7,181 nt of DNA from Chloroflexota bacterium. GTDB taxonomy: Bacteria > Chloroflexota > Limnocylindria > QHBO01. The notes below the pieces were generated by a model. That model was given only the letters and a program-made list of their open reading frames with translations. It was not told the DNA's origin and ran no database searches. Of this stretch, positions 1-5,920 are shown piece after piece. Position numbers and translations under genes: made by a program. How positions within the stretch are numbered: position 1 is the stretch's first letter; each line of letters begins with the position of its first letter. The stretch lies in NCBI GenBank assembly GCA_013820865.1, contig JACDHU010000084.1, positions 1 through 7,181 on the forward strand, given 5' to 3'.

Positions 1-325
1 CATCCGGACGGTCCAGACCGGCCAGTCCAGCCGGCTGGATCGGCTCCGCTCGCGCCTCCAGTACGAGAACCCGCACTCCATCGCGCTCATCGTGACGGTA
101 GAACGTGGTGCGGGACGCTTGCTGGTGAGCAAGCCTCCCGAGCTCGCGCAGACGCGCGAGGCCGTCACGCGCCGCTGGTTCGTCGCCGGCGACGGTCAGT
201 GTCGTCAGGCGGGCGTCCTCGGCGCGCGTCGCCAGGCCGGCGTGCAGCACCGACCCGCCGGGGGCGAGCGAGCCATCGGTGAAGCGGTCGATCGTGAGGC
301 CGCCCACGATCAGCATCTCGGTCAT
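1..325 (-). CDS. PfkB-family carbohydrate/nucleoside kinase, N-terminal part (runs off the left edge)
   Basis: An open frame on the minus strand runs from an ATG at 325 to the window edge without a stop, giving 108 residues of an unfinished protein. It begins MTEMLIVGGLTID, the first Rossmann-like strand of ribokinase/PfkB proteins, with Asp13 at the usual sugar-binding position. A Gly-Gly pair follows at residues 23-24 (PGGSVLHAGLATRA), then a second strand ending in VAGDE (46-49), which is the family's N-terminal signature layout. PfkB kinases phosphorylate sugars or nucleosides with ATP; the substrate cannot be told because the C-terminal catalytic Asp/anion-hole region lies outside the window. 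The usual Asn of the first PfkB signature is not obvious here. The start at 325 gives a leaderless mRNA from the shared -10 element at 331-337; the in-frame ATG at 316 is an alternative. The gene is divergent to the small gene at 343. Confidence 0.8.
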   Translation of the reverse strand, partial: MTEMLIVGGLTIDRFTDGSLAPGGSVLHAGLATRAEDARLTTLTVAGDEPAARDGLARLRELGRLAHQQASRTTFYRHDERDGVRVLVLEARAEPIQPAGLAGLDRPD

Positions 326-340
326 CGGTCTATCATCGGT
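322..340. repeat. 8-bp direct repeat around the divergent start sites
   Basis: TCATCGGT occurs at 322-329 and again at 333-340, an 11-bp offset (about one helical turn). A further CATCGGT lies at 274-280 inside the kinase. The pair overlaps the -10 element and the kinase start codon, so it could be an operator half-site pair. It is short enough to be chance in this base composition. Confidence 0.25.
331..337. promoter_or_regulatory. Putative bidirectional -10 element for two leaderless genes
   Basis: On the plus strand TATCAT (331-336) fits the TAnnnT -10 consensus, and its predicted +1 (7 nt after the last base) is 343, exactly the A of the plus-strand start codon. On the minus strand the overlapping hexamer GATGAT (337 to 332) keeps the key A(-11) and T(-7), and its predicted +1 is 325, exactly the A of the kinase start codon. 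The two starts are 18 bp apart. No Shine-Dalgarno precedes either ATG, and no good -35 is seen on either side. The alignment of both start codons with one near-palindromic element is seen directly; promoter activity is inferred. Confidence 0.5.
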
Positions 341-342
341 GC

Positions 343-663
343 ATGCGACTCTACTTCTACGAGCTCCACGAAGGCGCCACCGACCTCATGACCGATGCGC
401 TCCTCGTGTCCGATCGCGACCATAGCCCAGAGCAGTTCGCCTCGATGGTCGGAACGGCACGCACCGCGATCATCGAGACCTTCGAGGAGGACACCCTGGT
501 CGAGGCCATTGCCCGCGAGCTCGAGCGCAGCCATGGCTTCACCTACATCTCCGACGAGAAGCTGCGGGCCAGCATGAGCGTCGGGATGGCCGACGAAGAT
601 GTCTACCTGGTGGAGTCCAGCGACGAATTCCGATCGATCGTGGCGGAGATGGAACGCTCCTAG
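343..663 (+). CDS. Small acidic protein of unknown function (106 aa)
   Basis: I do not recognise a family. The 106-residue product is acidic (about 24 Asp/Glu against 9 Lys/Arg) and soluble-looking, with no membrane segment, signal peptide or Cys. It begins with a beta-type segment (MRLYFYELHE). A helical, acid-rich middle follows (about 29-62), with FEEDTLVEAIARELER as a likely amphipathic helix, and then a mixed C-terminal half. The reading frame has GC-rich third positions, mostly C or G, and no other frame here is convincing, so the gene is probably real. The ATG at 343 has no Shine-Dalgarno and sits at the predicted +1 of TATCAT, so a leaderless message is likely. It is divergent from the PfkB-type kinase and convergent with the ychF-like gene, whose stop codon overlaps its own in CTAG. 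It is the only plus-strand gene in the window. Its function is unknown. Confidence 0.72.
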   Translation: MRLYFYELHEGATDLMTDALLVSDRDHSPEQFASMVGTARTAIIETFEEDTLVEAIARELERSHGFTYISDEKLRASMSVGMADEDVYLVESSDEFRSIVAEMERS

Positions 664-1754
664 CGGGCCACGTTGAACAGGATTTCCAGGATGTCACCGT
701 CCTGGACGGGGTACACCCTCCCCTCCTGGCGCAGCGTGCCGCGCTTGCGCGCCTCGGCCATCGAGCCTGCCTCCAGCAACTCCTCGAGTCCAATGACCTG
801 GGCGCGGATGAAGCCGCGGGCCAGGTCGGAATGGATGGCTCCAGCAGCGTCGACCGCCGATGAACCGATACGCAGGGTCCAGGCCCGGCACTCGTCCTCC
901 CCGGCAGTGAAGAAGCTGAACAATCCCAACAGGTCGTAGGTCAGGCGGATCACGCGACCGCGCGACGGCTCGGCGATGCCCAGGTCGTCCATGAACAGAC
1001 GGGCATCTTCGTCGGGCAGCTCGGCAAGCTCCGCCTCGATCTTGCCGGCCAGTGCGGCGACGTCGGTTTGGGGCTCCCGGTACCGCTCCCGCCCGGCAGC
1101 CTCGAGAGCCGTGACCTCGGGCAGGCGGCCATCGTCGATGGTCAGCACGACCAGCACCGGCTTCTGCGTGAGAAATCGATAGCCGCGCAGCAGGAACTCC
1201 TCGTCGGCGGTGAGGCCGAAAGATCGGATTGGCTTACCTTCGGAGAGGTGCGGCTCGACGCGCAGCAGCAGCTCCTCCTCGCGCTGTGCGAGTTCCCGCT
1301 CCGACTGCGATCCGTGCCTGCCCTGCGTCTTCAGCTTTTCAAGCCGCTTCTCGATCACCGTGAGGTCGGCGACGGTGAACTCGAGGTCAAGGTCGTCGAC
1401 GTCGCGCCACGGATCGGCAGCGGTGGCAGCGGCGGGATCGTCAAAGGCCCGGGCGACGTGCAGGAGCGCATCGGCGTTGCGGATCTGGGCCAGGACATCG
1501 GGATTCACCGTCCCCTCGCGCGCCGCCCCGGCCGGGATGGCGACGTCAACGTAGGTGACATCGGCGTAGGTGGTCTTCTTCGGATTGAACAGCGCCGCCA
1601 GGCGGTCGACCCGCTCGTCGGGCACCTTGACGACGCTCACGTTTGGCGCCGCGCGCCCGCCGGAGAAGCCACCGGTCTCCGCGTGGCCACCGGTGAGCGC
1701 GTTGAACACGGTGGTCTTCCCGCTGCCGGGCAACCCGACGATGGTGACCTGCAT
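660..1754 (-). CDS. Divergent YchF/Obg-like GTPase-ATPase with TGS (DUF933) domain
   Basis: The 364-aa product has the length of YchF (about 363). The P-loop GLPGSGKTT (7-15) is followed by FNALTGG. A long helical insertion (about 130-195, rich in Glu/Leu/Arg/Lys) matches the YchF coiled-coil arm. The C-terminal TGS/DUF933 domain (about 278-362) is well kept: AWTLRIG, IHSDLARGFIRAQV (307-320), and a close of EGRVYPVQDGDILEILFNV. YchF proteins are cytosolic P-loop NTPases that bind ribosomes and often prefer ATP. Here G1 is GSGKTT rather than NVGKST. G3 is DVAI (70-73) where YchF has DIAG, and the G4 region (LTIDDG, 204-209) lacks the NxxE of canonical YchF. It therefore looks like a separate DUF933 paralogue rather than orthodox ychF, and I give no symbol. 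It is last in the minus-strand block and starts one base after the dehydrogenase stop (TAGgATG), which suggests translational coupling; I see no strong ribosome binding site. Confidence 0.85.
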   Translation of the reverse strand: MQVTIVGLPGSGKTTVFNALTGGHAETGGFSGGRAAPNVSVVKVPDERVDRLAALFNPKKTTYADVTYVDVAIPAGAAREGTVNPDVLAQIRNADALLHVARAFDDPAAATAADPWRDVDDLDLEFTVADLTVIEKRLEKLKTQGRHGSQSERELAQREEELLLRVEPHLSEGKPIRSFGLTADEEFLLRGYRFLTQKPVLVVLTIDDGRLPEVTALEAAGRERYREPQTDVAALAGKIEAELAELPDEDARLFMDDLGIAEPSRGRVIRLTYDLLGLFSFFTAGEDECRAWTLRIGSSAVDAAGAIHSDLARGFIRAQVIGLEELLEAGSMAEARKRGTLRQEGRVYPVQDGDILEILFNVAR

Positions 1755-1755
1755 C

Positions 1756-2754
1756 CTAGTAGCCGACCTCGAGATTCACGAGATTGCGCAACGTCTCTCC
1801 CGCCCGGTCACGACGCAGGTTGTCGACGAACAGGTCCACCGTGCGCTCGATGACCTGGTCGGATGCCCAGCTGGTGTGCGGCGTGATGACGAGGTTCGGC
1901 GTGCCGTACAGCGGCGACTCCGGACTGAGCGGCTCCTCGTTGAAGACGTCGAGCACGGCACCGCCGATCCAGCCCGACTCGAGCGCGCGGCGCAGCGCCA
2001 GCTCGTCGATCAGCCGTCCGCGCGCGATGTTGATGATCCAGGCGTCCTCCCGCATCTGCGCCAGCTGTTCGGCGCCGATGAGCCCGGCTGTCTCGTCGGT
2101 CAGCGGCGCCGCCACGACCACCACGTCGCTGGAACGCAGGACCATTTCGAGCTGGTCGAGGCCATGCATCTCGACCCGCGACCCCTCGCCCGCCCCTCGC
2201 TCGGGACGACGTCGCGTGGCGAGCACACGACATCCGAATGGCGCGAGAAGTCGCGCAACCTCGACGCCGATGCTGCCATAGCCCACGATCCCGACGGTCA
2301 TCTCCGACAGCTCGCGCCCGCGCAGCGGCTGCCACGTGCGCTCGCGCTGGAGTTCGAGCAGCTGCGGCAGGCGTCTTGCCACGGCGAGCATCATCATGAC
2401 CACGTACTCGGCGATCGGCCGGCTGAAGACTCCGCGCGCGTTGGTGACGGCCAGGCCACGTTCGCGCACGACGGCCGTCGCGATCCGATCGACCCCGGCG
2501 GAAGCGGAGTGAATCCAGCGCAGGCGCGGCGCGCGGCCGACGATATGGTCGAGCACAGACGCGGGCATGCCGCCGAGCAGGAGCACCTCGGCGACATCGA
2601 AGACCGACTCGTCGGCGTCGCCGTGGATCCGCCCATCGGCCGAGATCAGGGCACAGCGCGTACCGTCAACCGCCTCGATGCGGCCGACGAGCTCGCGCGA
2701 CAGGTACGCGCCGAGAATCGGCGTGGCAAGGACGACCGTCGATGGGTCGCTCAG
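1756..2754 (-). CDS. NAD(P)-dependent D-2-hydroxyacid dehydrogenase, probable CTG start
   Basis: From the CTG at 2754 the product is 332 aa, the usual length of the family. The split substrate-binding domain starts STVVLATPILGAYL and includes LLLGGMPASVLDHI and the IHSASAGVD segment (about 81-89). The cofactor domain has GYGSIG at 158-163, and the catalytic triad is Arg245 (NIARGR), Glu274 (FNEEP) and His293 (TPHTSW). The second cofactor strand ends ATRRRPER, with Arg residues instead of an acidic residue, which suggests NADPH preference as in glyoxylate/hydroxypyruvate reductases. The substrate is unknown. The frame has no ATG, GTG or TTG between 2754 and a GTG at 2586. Starting at 2586 would remove 56 residues, including the first strand of the domain. 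The CTG lies 7 nt after GGAGGAGG and overlaps the upstream stop as CTGA, so I chose it. The gene sits between the metalloprotease and the YchF-like gene. Confidence 0.85.
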   Translation of the reverse strand: MSDPSTVVLATPILGAYLSRELVGRIEAVDGTRCALISADGRIHGDADESVFDVAEVLLLGGMPASVLDHIVGRAPRLRWIHSASAGVDRIATAVVRERGLAVTNARGVFSRPIAEYVVMMMLAVARRLPQLLELQRERTWQPLRGRELSEMTVGIVGYGSIGVEVARLLAPFGCRVLATRRRPERGAGEGSRVEMHGLDQLEMVLRSSDVVVVAAPLTDETAGLIGAEQLAQMREDAWIINIARGRLIDELALRRALESGWIGGAVLDVFNEEPLSPESPLYGTPNLVITPHTSWASDQVIERTVDLFVDNLRRDRAGETLRNLVNLEVGY

Positions 2755-3905
2755 GGCGCCGCCTCCTCCACCCGCGCAATCCAGCGTTCGGGAGCCCGGA
2801 TCTCGTCCAGACTGGGCAGGAGCTCGGGTCCGGTCCAGACGCGGTTGAGGAACGCGCGATCGCGCTGGGCGATGACGGCATCGGCGAAGCGTTCACCGGC
2901 GGCGTACTGCTCCATCTTCATGTCGAGCCCGGTCAGGCGCATGATCGCCCGCTCGATGGCACCGCGCCGCTCGCCCCGGCGCTCGAATCGGTCGTGGATC
3001 TCCCGGAAGTTGGGCAGGATCCGTGCACCGGCGGCATGCATCACGTGGTTCGAGTACCCCTCGAGCAGCGACATCAGCGCCTGGGTTCGACTGAACGTCT
3101 CACGTTGCCGCGGCGTCATGATCCGTTCCAGCCAGTGCCCCTCGCCGCCGGTCAACGCCTCGCGCATACGCTCCATGAGCCCCCCGGACTCCGAAGCCAG
3201 CAGCTCGACCGTCTCGGACACGAGGCCTGCGAAATACGGGCGCAGCCAGGGATGCGCCTCAAACTCAAAGGCGTGCGTGGCCTCGTGCAACGCGATGAAG
3301 GTGCGGAATTCGTCCAGCGGCAGCCGCATGGCCGCGGCAGTGCCCACGATGTTCGGCTCAACGAAGTGCAACCGTCCACGGACCGGTCCGGCCGCCAACA
3401 GGCTCACGTCGTACTGGCCCAGCACCTTGCGACCCAGGAAGGCGAGCATGAACCCAAGCTGCTGATTGCCGACACTGCGATTGACCCAACGCGACACCGC
3501 GCGCCCGGTGGTGTCCGGTCCATCCTGCGCCTGGAGCAGTGTGTGCTCGACGCGGTCGAAGAGGGCGCGGAACGTCGCCAGGTTCAGATCCACCCACCCG
3601 ACCCGATCCACCACGGCCGGAGTCTCGAGCGCCGCCGGTAGATCGGAGCCGATCTCCTCCGCCACGATCGGCTCGATGCGCAGCAACGTCGCACGGTAAA
3701 ACGCCTCGGCCGCTTCGCGTTGCCCAGCCGGCAACGGCGCGGCCGCCTCGCCGAGGCGCCGATGGGCGATCTCGCGGACCGCCTCCCAATCGATGAGCCG
3801 TGTGCCCGCCCGACGCACGATCTCGCGCGACGCCACGCTGGCCCCGAGCGCGAGAAGGCCGCCGACGAGAATTCCCGCACCGAAGCGAGCCGTGTGTCGT
3901 GCCAT
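2751..3905 (-). CDS. Membrane-anchored zinc metalloprotease of the Zincin_2 (DUF2342) family
   Basis: The 384-aa product has a hydrophobic N-terminal segment (about 8-26, FGAGILVGGLLALGASVAS) without a clear cleavage site, so it is probably a membrane anchor. The zincin motif HEATH spans 207-211 (His207, Glu208, His211) in the context ALHEATHAFEFEAHPWL, typical of DUF2342 proteins. LLEGYSNHVMH follows at about 280-290, where Glu282 is a plausible third zinc ligand. The C-terminal half keeps family features: LPNFREIHDRFERRGERR, LTGLDMKMEQYAAGERF and a final LPSLDEI-P-RWIARV. The family is described in databases as zinc-dependent metalloproteases or F420-biosynthesis-associated hydrolases; no substrate is established that I know of, and no F420 gene lies in this window. 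The ATG at 3905 is 5 nt after the murI stop with no clear Shine-Dalgarno, so coupling is likely. Its stop overlaps the probable CTG start of the next gene. Confidence 0.88.
   Translation of the reverse strand: MARHTARFGAGILVGGLLALGASVASREIVRRAGTRLIDWEAVREIAHRRLGEAAAPLPAGQREAAEAFYRATLLRIEPIVAEEIGSDLPAALETPAVVDRVGWVDLNLATFRALFDRVEHTLLQAQDGPDTTGRAVSRWVNRSVGNQQLGFMLAFLGRKVLGQYDVSLLAAGPVRGRLHFVEPNIVGTAAAMRLPLDEFRTFIALHEATHAFEFEAHPWLRPYFAGLVSETVELLASESGGLMERMREALTGGEGHWLERIMTPRQRETFSRTQALMSLLEGYSNHVMHAAGARILPNFREIHDRFERRGERRGAIERAIMRLTGLDMKMEQYAAGERFADAVIAQRDRAFLNRVWTGPELLPSLDEIRAPERWIARVEEAAP
2762..2769 (-). promoter_or_regulatory. Strong Shine-Dalgarno deciding a CTG start
   Basis: Read on the minus strand, 2769 to 2762 is GGAGGAGG, followed by a 7-nt spacer (CGGCGCC) and then CTG at 2754. 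It lies in the last codons (Val-Glu-Glu-Ala-Ala) of the upstream metalloprotease. The spacing is ideal for the CTG, and no canonical start codon follows within reach in that frame. Confidence 0.7.
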
Positions 3906-3910
3906 GCGGC

Positions 3911-4753
3911 TCAGTCTACGGGAAGAGCGGCCGTCGCCTCGATCGACGCCTGCTCCACAGCCGGCAGCCGCTCGCCGAAGAGGCGCTCCGCCACCATCGC
4001 GAAGGCCGCCACGTCGCCGGTAGTCGCCACGCGATGCGCGTCTGTGCCGGCAGCGGGGGCTCGCGCCCCAAGCACGTCGAGCAGGTCCTCGACCGCGAGG
4101 GCGGTCGTGAAGGCGGAATCGACGACGGCGACGCCCGGACCGACGATGCCGGCGATGGGCTCGCGCAACAGCGGGTAGTGCGTGCAGCCCAACAGCAGCG
4201 TGTCCACGCCCGGATTGGCGGACAGCAGCGGCTCGAGATAGGCGCGCAGGATCGACTCGGCCCGGCGCCCCTCGAGGATCCCGGCTTCGACCATCGGCAC
4301 CAGCTCCGGGCAGGCCAGCTGAACGACCGTGGTATCCGCGCTCGCCTCGACAATGGCGTCGGGGTAGGCGCCGGACTCCACCGTCCCGGCCGTCGCGATC
4401 ACGCTGACCGCCCCCGTCCGCGTGGCCGCGGCAGCGGCAACGGCGCCCGGCCGAACCACGCCGACGACGGGCACCGCCGAACGCGCGCGGACGTCATCGA
4501 GCGCGTGTGCCGTGGCGGTGTTGCACGCCAGCACGAGGAGCTTGGGATCCTGGGCGAGGAGCCAATCGACGGCCTCCAGGGTGAACCGTCGCACCTCGTC
4601 CGCCGGGCGCGGGCCATACGGCGCACGGTCGTTGTCGCCGAGATAGACCGTCGCCTCGTCGGGAAGCCGTCGGCGGAGCTCGGCGAGGACGGTGAGGCCC
4701 CCGACACCGGAGTCGAATACGCCGATCGGCCGTCGGTCGGCGCGCTCCGTCAT
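3911..4753 (-). CDS. murI: Glutamate racemase
   Basis: This 280-aa protein is a full-length glutamate racemase, the cytosolic cofactor-independent enzyme that converts L-glutamate to D-glutamate for peptidoglycan. The N-terminal motif IGVFDSGVGGLTV (10-22) carries the Asp-Ser pair (Asp14, Ser15). YLGDNDRAPYG (37-47) is the second substrate segment, with Asn-Asp where many homologues have Thr-Ala. The two catalytic cysteines are Cys77 in LACNTATA and Cys190 in LLGCTHYPLL (187-196), and ACPELVPMVEAG (147-158) is also typical. All expected catalytic residues are present. The ATG at 4753 begins 8 nt after the stop of the CpaE-like gene. It has no strong Shine-Dalgarno, so it probably relies on coupling. 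The only other gene here with a possible envelope link downstream is the anchored metalloprotease; no other mur genes are adjacent. Confidence 0.95.
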   Translation of the reverse strand: MTERADRRPIGVFDSGVGGLTVLAELRRRLPDEATVYLGDNDRAPYGPRPADEVRRFTLEAVDWLLAQDPKLLVLACNTATAHALDDVRARSAVPVVGVVRPGAVAAAAATRTGAVSVIATAGTVESGAYPDAIVEASADTTVVQLACPELVPMVEAGILEGRRAESILRAYLEPLLSANPGVDTLLLGCTHYPLLREPIAGIVGPGVAVVDSAFTTALAVEDLLDVLGARAPAAGTDAHRVATTGDVAAFAMVAERLFGERLPAVEQASIEATAALPVD

Positions 4754-4761
4754 GCGCCGGC

Positions 4762-5910
4762 TCAGCGTCGGGTCAAGGCGGGCGAACGTTCTGCCAGGTG
4801 CGCGGCCAGCGAGTCGGCGATGCGGCTTACGCCCTGGGCAATCGGCGATTCGGGGCTCGACGTCACGAACGCAATGCCCTCGTTGTTGCTGGCAAGCACG
4901 AGGTGTCCGTCCGACACGACCTCATAATCGATTCGGCTGCCGATGGCGCCCTCGACATCGGCCTTGTCGAATCCGCCGGAGGCATCGGACCGATTGAGAA
5001 TGGTCGCGATCTTGGATGGCGGATAGCCGATGGCCTGGAAGGTTTCGCCCGCCATCGCCAGGCTACGGATGGCCATACTGTCGTAGGTGAGCACCTGGAG
5101 GATCAGGTCGGCCGAGTCGAGGAAGACGAGCACGTCCTCGCTCAGCGCCGCGCGAGTGTCGATGATCACGAACTCGTATAGCTGCCGGAGCAGCGAGAGG
5201 ACCTTCTCAATATCGCGGGTGGTGACCATCTCCGCCATCTCGACCCGTGGCGGCGCCAGAAGCAGGTCGATGCCGGACGGATCGCGCCACGTGACGTCCC
5301 CCAGGTCCTGCTCCCGAATGCGATCGGTGGGAAGGTTCACGATGCTCGGGGCGACGGCCGGGACCCGGAGCAGCCCGCGCAGGTCGCTGAACTGGAGCGA
5401 GCCGTCGATCAGACACACGCGATGGTTCTGACCGAGGGCGACCGCGATGTTGTATGCGAGCGTCGTGCGTCCCACGCCACCCTTCGGAGAAAACAGCGTC
5501 ACCACCAGAGAACCGGACCGCGACGACTCGACGGCGCGTGATTCGGCCACCTTGCGAATCATGGTGGTCAGGTCGAAGCCGCTGAACGGCATTTTCAGCA
5601 CAGCGTCGATCCCGCGGTCCGGATCCTCGCTCACCGGATTCTGCGGAACGGTCAGCATGATCACGCCGACGTGTGCTTCGGCCTTGCGAATCTGGTCCGC
5701 GACCTGCTGCCCACTCACGCGACCCTGGAGCAGCGCATCGACGAGAACGACGTCAGGCTTCATCTCCGACACGCTGGGGACCGCGCGGTCGCCCGATGTG
5801 ACGACGTCGAGCATCTTGATCTGCGATTGCGCGTTCAGGAGCGAACGGACGTGCGACGCGACCTGCGGAACGTCCTCCACCACCAGGAGCCGGATCTGTT
5901 CGCCTGACAT
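4762..5910 (-). CDS. CpaE/TadZ-like protein: receiver domain fused to MinD/ParA-type ATPase
   Basis: The 382-aa product has two domains. Residues 6-122 form a CheY-like receiver with every phosphorylation residue: Glu12/Asp13 acidic pocket, Asp58 phosphoacceptor (VLVDAL), Thr87 (VIMLT) and Lys106 (LKMPF). Residues about 134-370 form a MinD/ParA-type ATPase with the deviant Walker A KGGVGRTT (143-150), which keeps the signature Lys143 but has Arg148 in place of the P-loop Lys. Asp169 (CLIDG) is the Walker A' Asp and Asp251 (FVIIDT) the Walker B Asp. This architecture is that of CpaE/TadZ, which localise type IVc (Tad/Flp) pilus assembly at the pole or cell envelope. No other cpa/tad gene is in the window, so the pilus role is inferred and a polarity or regulatory role is also possible. 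The ATG at 5910 follows the methyltransferase stop by 3 nt and has a strong Shine-Dalgarno that contains that stop codon. Confidence 0.88.
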   Translation of the reverse strand: MSGEQIRLLVVEDVPQVASHVRSLLNAQSQIKMLDVVTSGDRAVPSVSEMKPDVVLVDALLQGRVSGQQVADQIRKAEAHVGVIMLTVPQNPVSEDPDRGIDAVLKMPFSGFDLTTMIRKVAESRAVESSRSGSLVVTLFSPKGGVGRTTLAYNIAVALGQNHRVCLIDGSLQFSDLRGLLRVPAVAPSIVNLPTDRIREQDLGDVTWRDPSGIDLLLAPPRVEMAEMVTTRDIEKVLSLLRQLYEFVIIDTRAALSEDVLVFLDSADLILQVLTYDSMAIRSLAMAGETFQAIGYPPSKIATILNRSDASGGFDKADVEGAIGSRIDYEVVSDGHLVLASNNEGIAFVTSSPESPIAQGVSRIADSLAAHLAERSPALTRR

Positions 5911-5911
5911 C

Positions 5912-5920
5912 GATCACCCC
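5912..5920 (-). promoter_or_regulatory. Shine-Dalgarno of the cpaE-like gene, containing the upstream stop codon
   Basis: Read on the minus strand, 5920 to 5912 is GGGGTGATC, which matches the GGTGATC part of the anti-Shine-Dalgarno complement in a workable register 1 nt before the ATG at 5910. The TGA inside it is the methyltransferase stop codon, so terminating ribosomes sit directly on the next initiation site. Confidence 0.6.

Noticed and set aside
92..391. A 99-codon plus-strand frame over the kinase start region
   Set aside because: It lies antisense to the PfkB-type kinase and overlaps the start of the acidic gene; composition and lack of motifs mark it as spurious.
640..690. Rho-independent terminator between the convergent genes
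   Set aside because: I found no stem with a following T-run on either strand; the region is coding right up to the overlapping stop codons.
1756..2586. GTG at 2586 as the dehydrogenase start
   Set aside because: It would delete 56 residues, including the first strand and helix of the substrate domain, and lacks the strong ribosome binding site seen before CTG at 2754.
1570..3465. A 631-codon plus-strand open frame across the YchF-like, dehydrogenase and metalloprotease genes
   Set aside because: It is antisense to three genes with clear catalytic motifs, its translation is low-complexity Arg/Ser/Pro/Ala text with no domain, and long antisense frames are expected at this GC content.
3800..4927. 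A 375-codon plus-strand open frame opposite murI
   Set aside because: It is a shadow of murI and the CpaE-like gene; the translation is Arg/Gly/His-rich with no recognisable fold.
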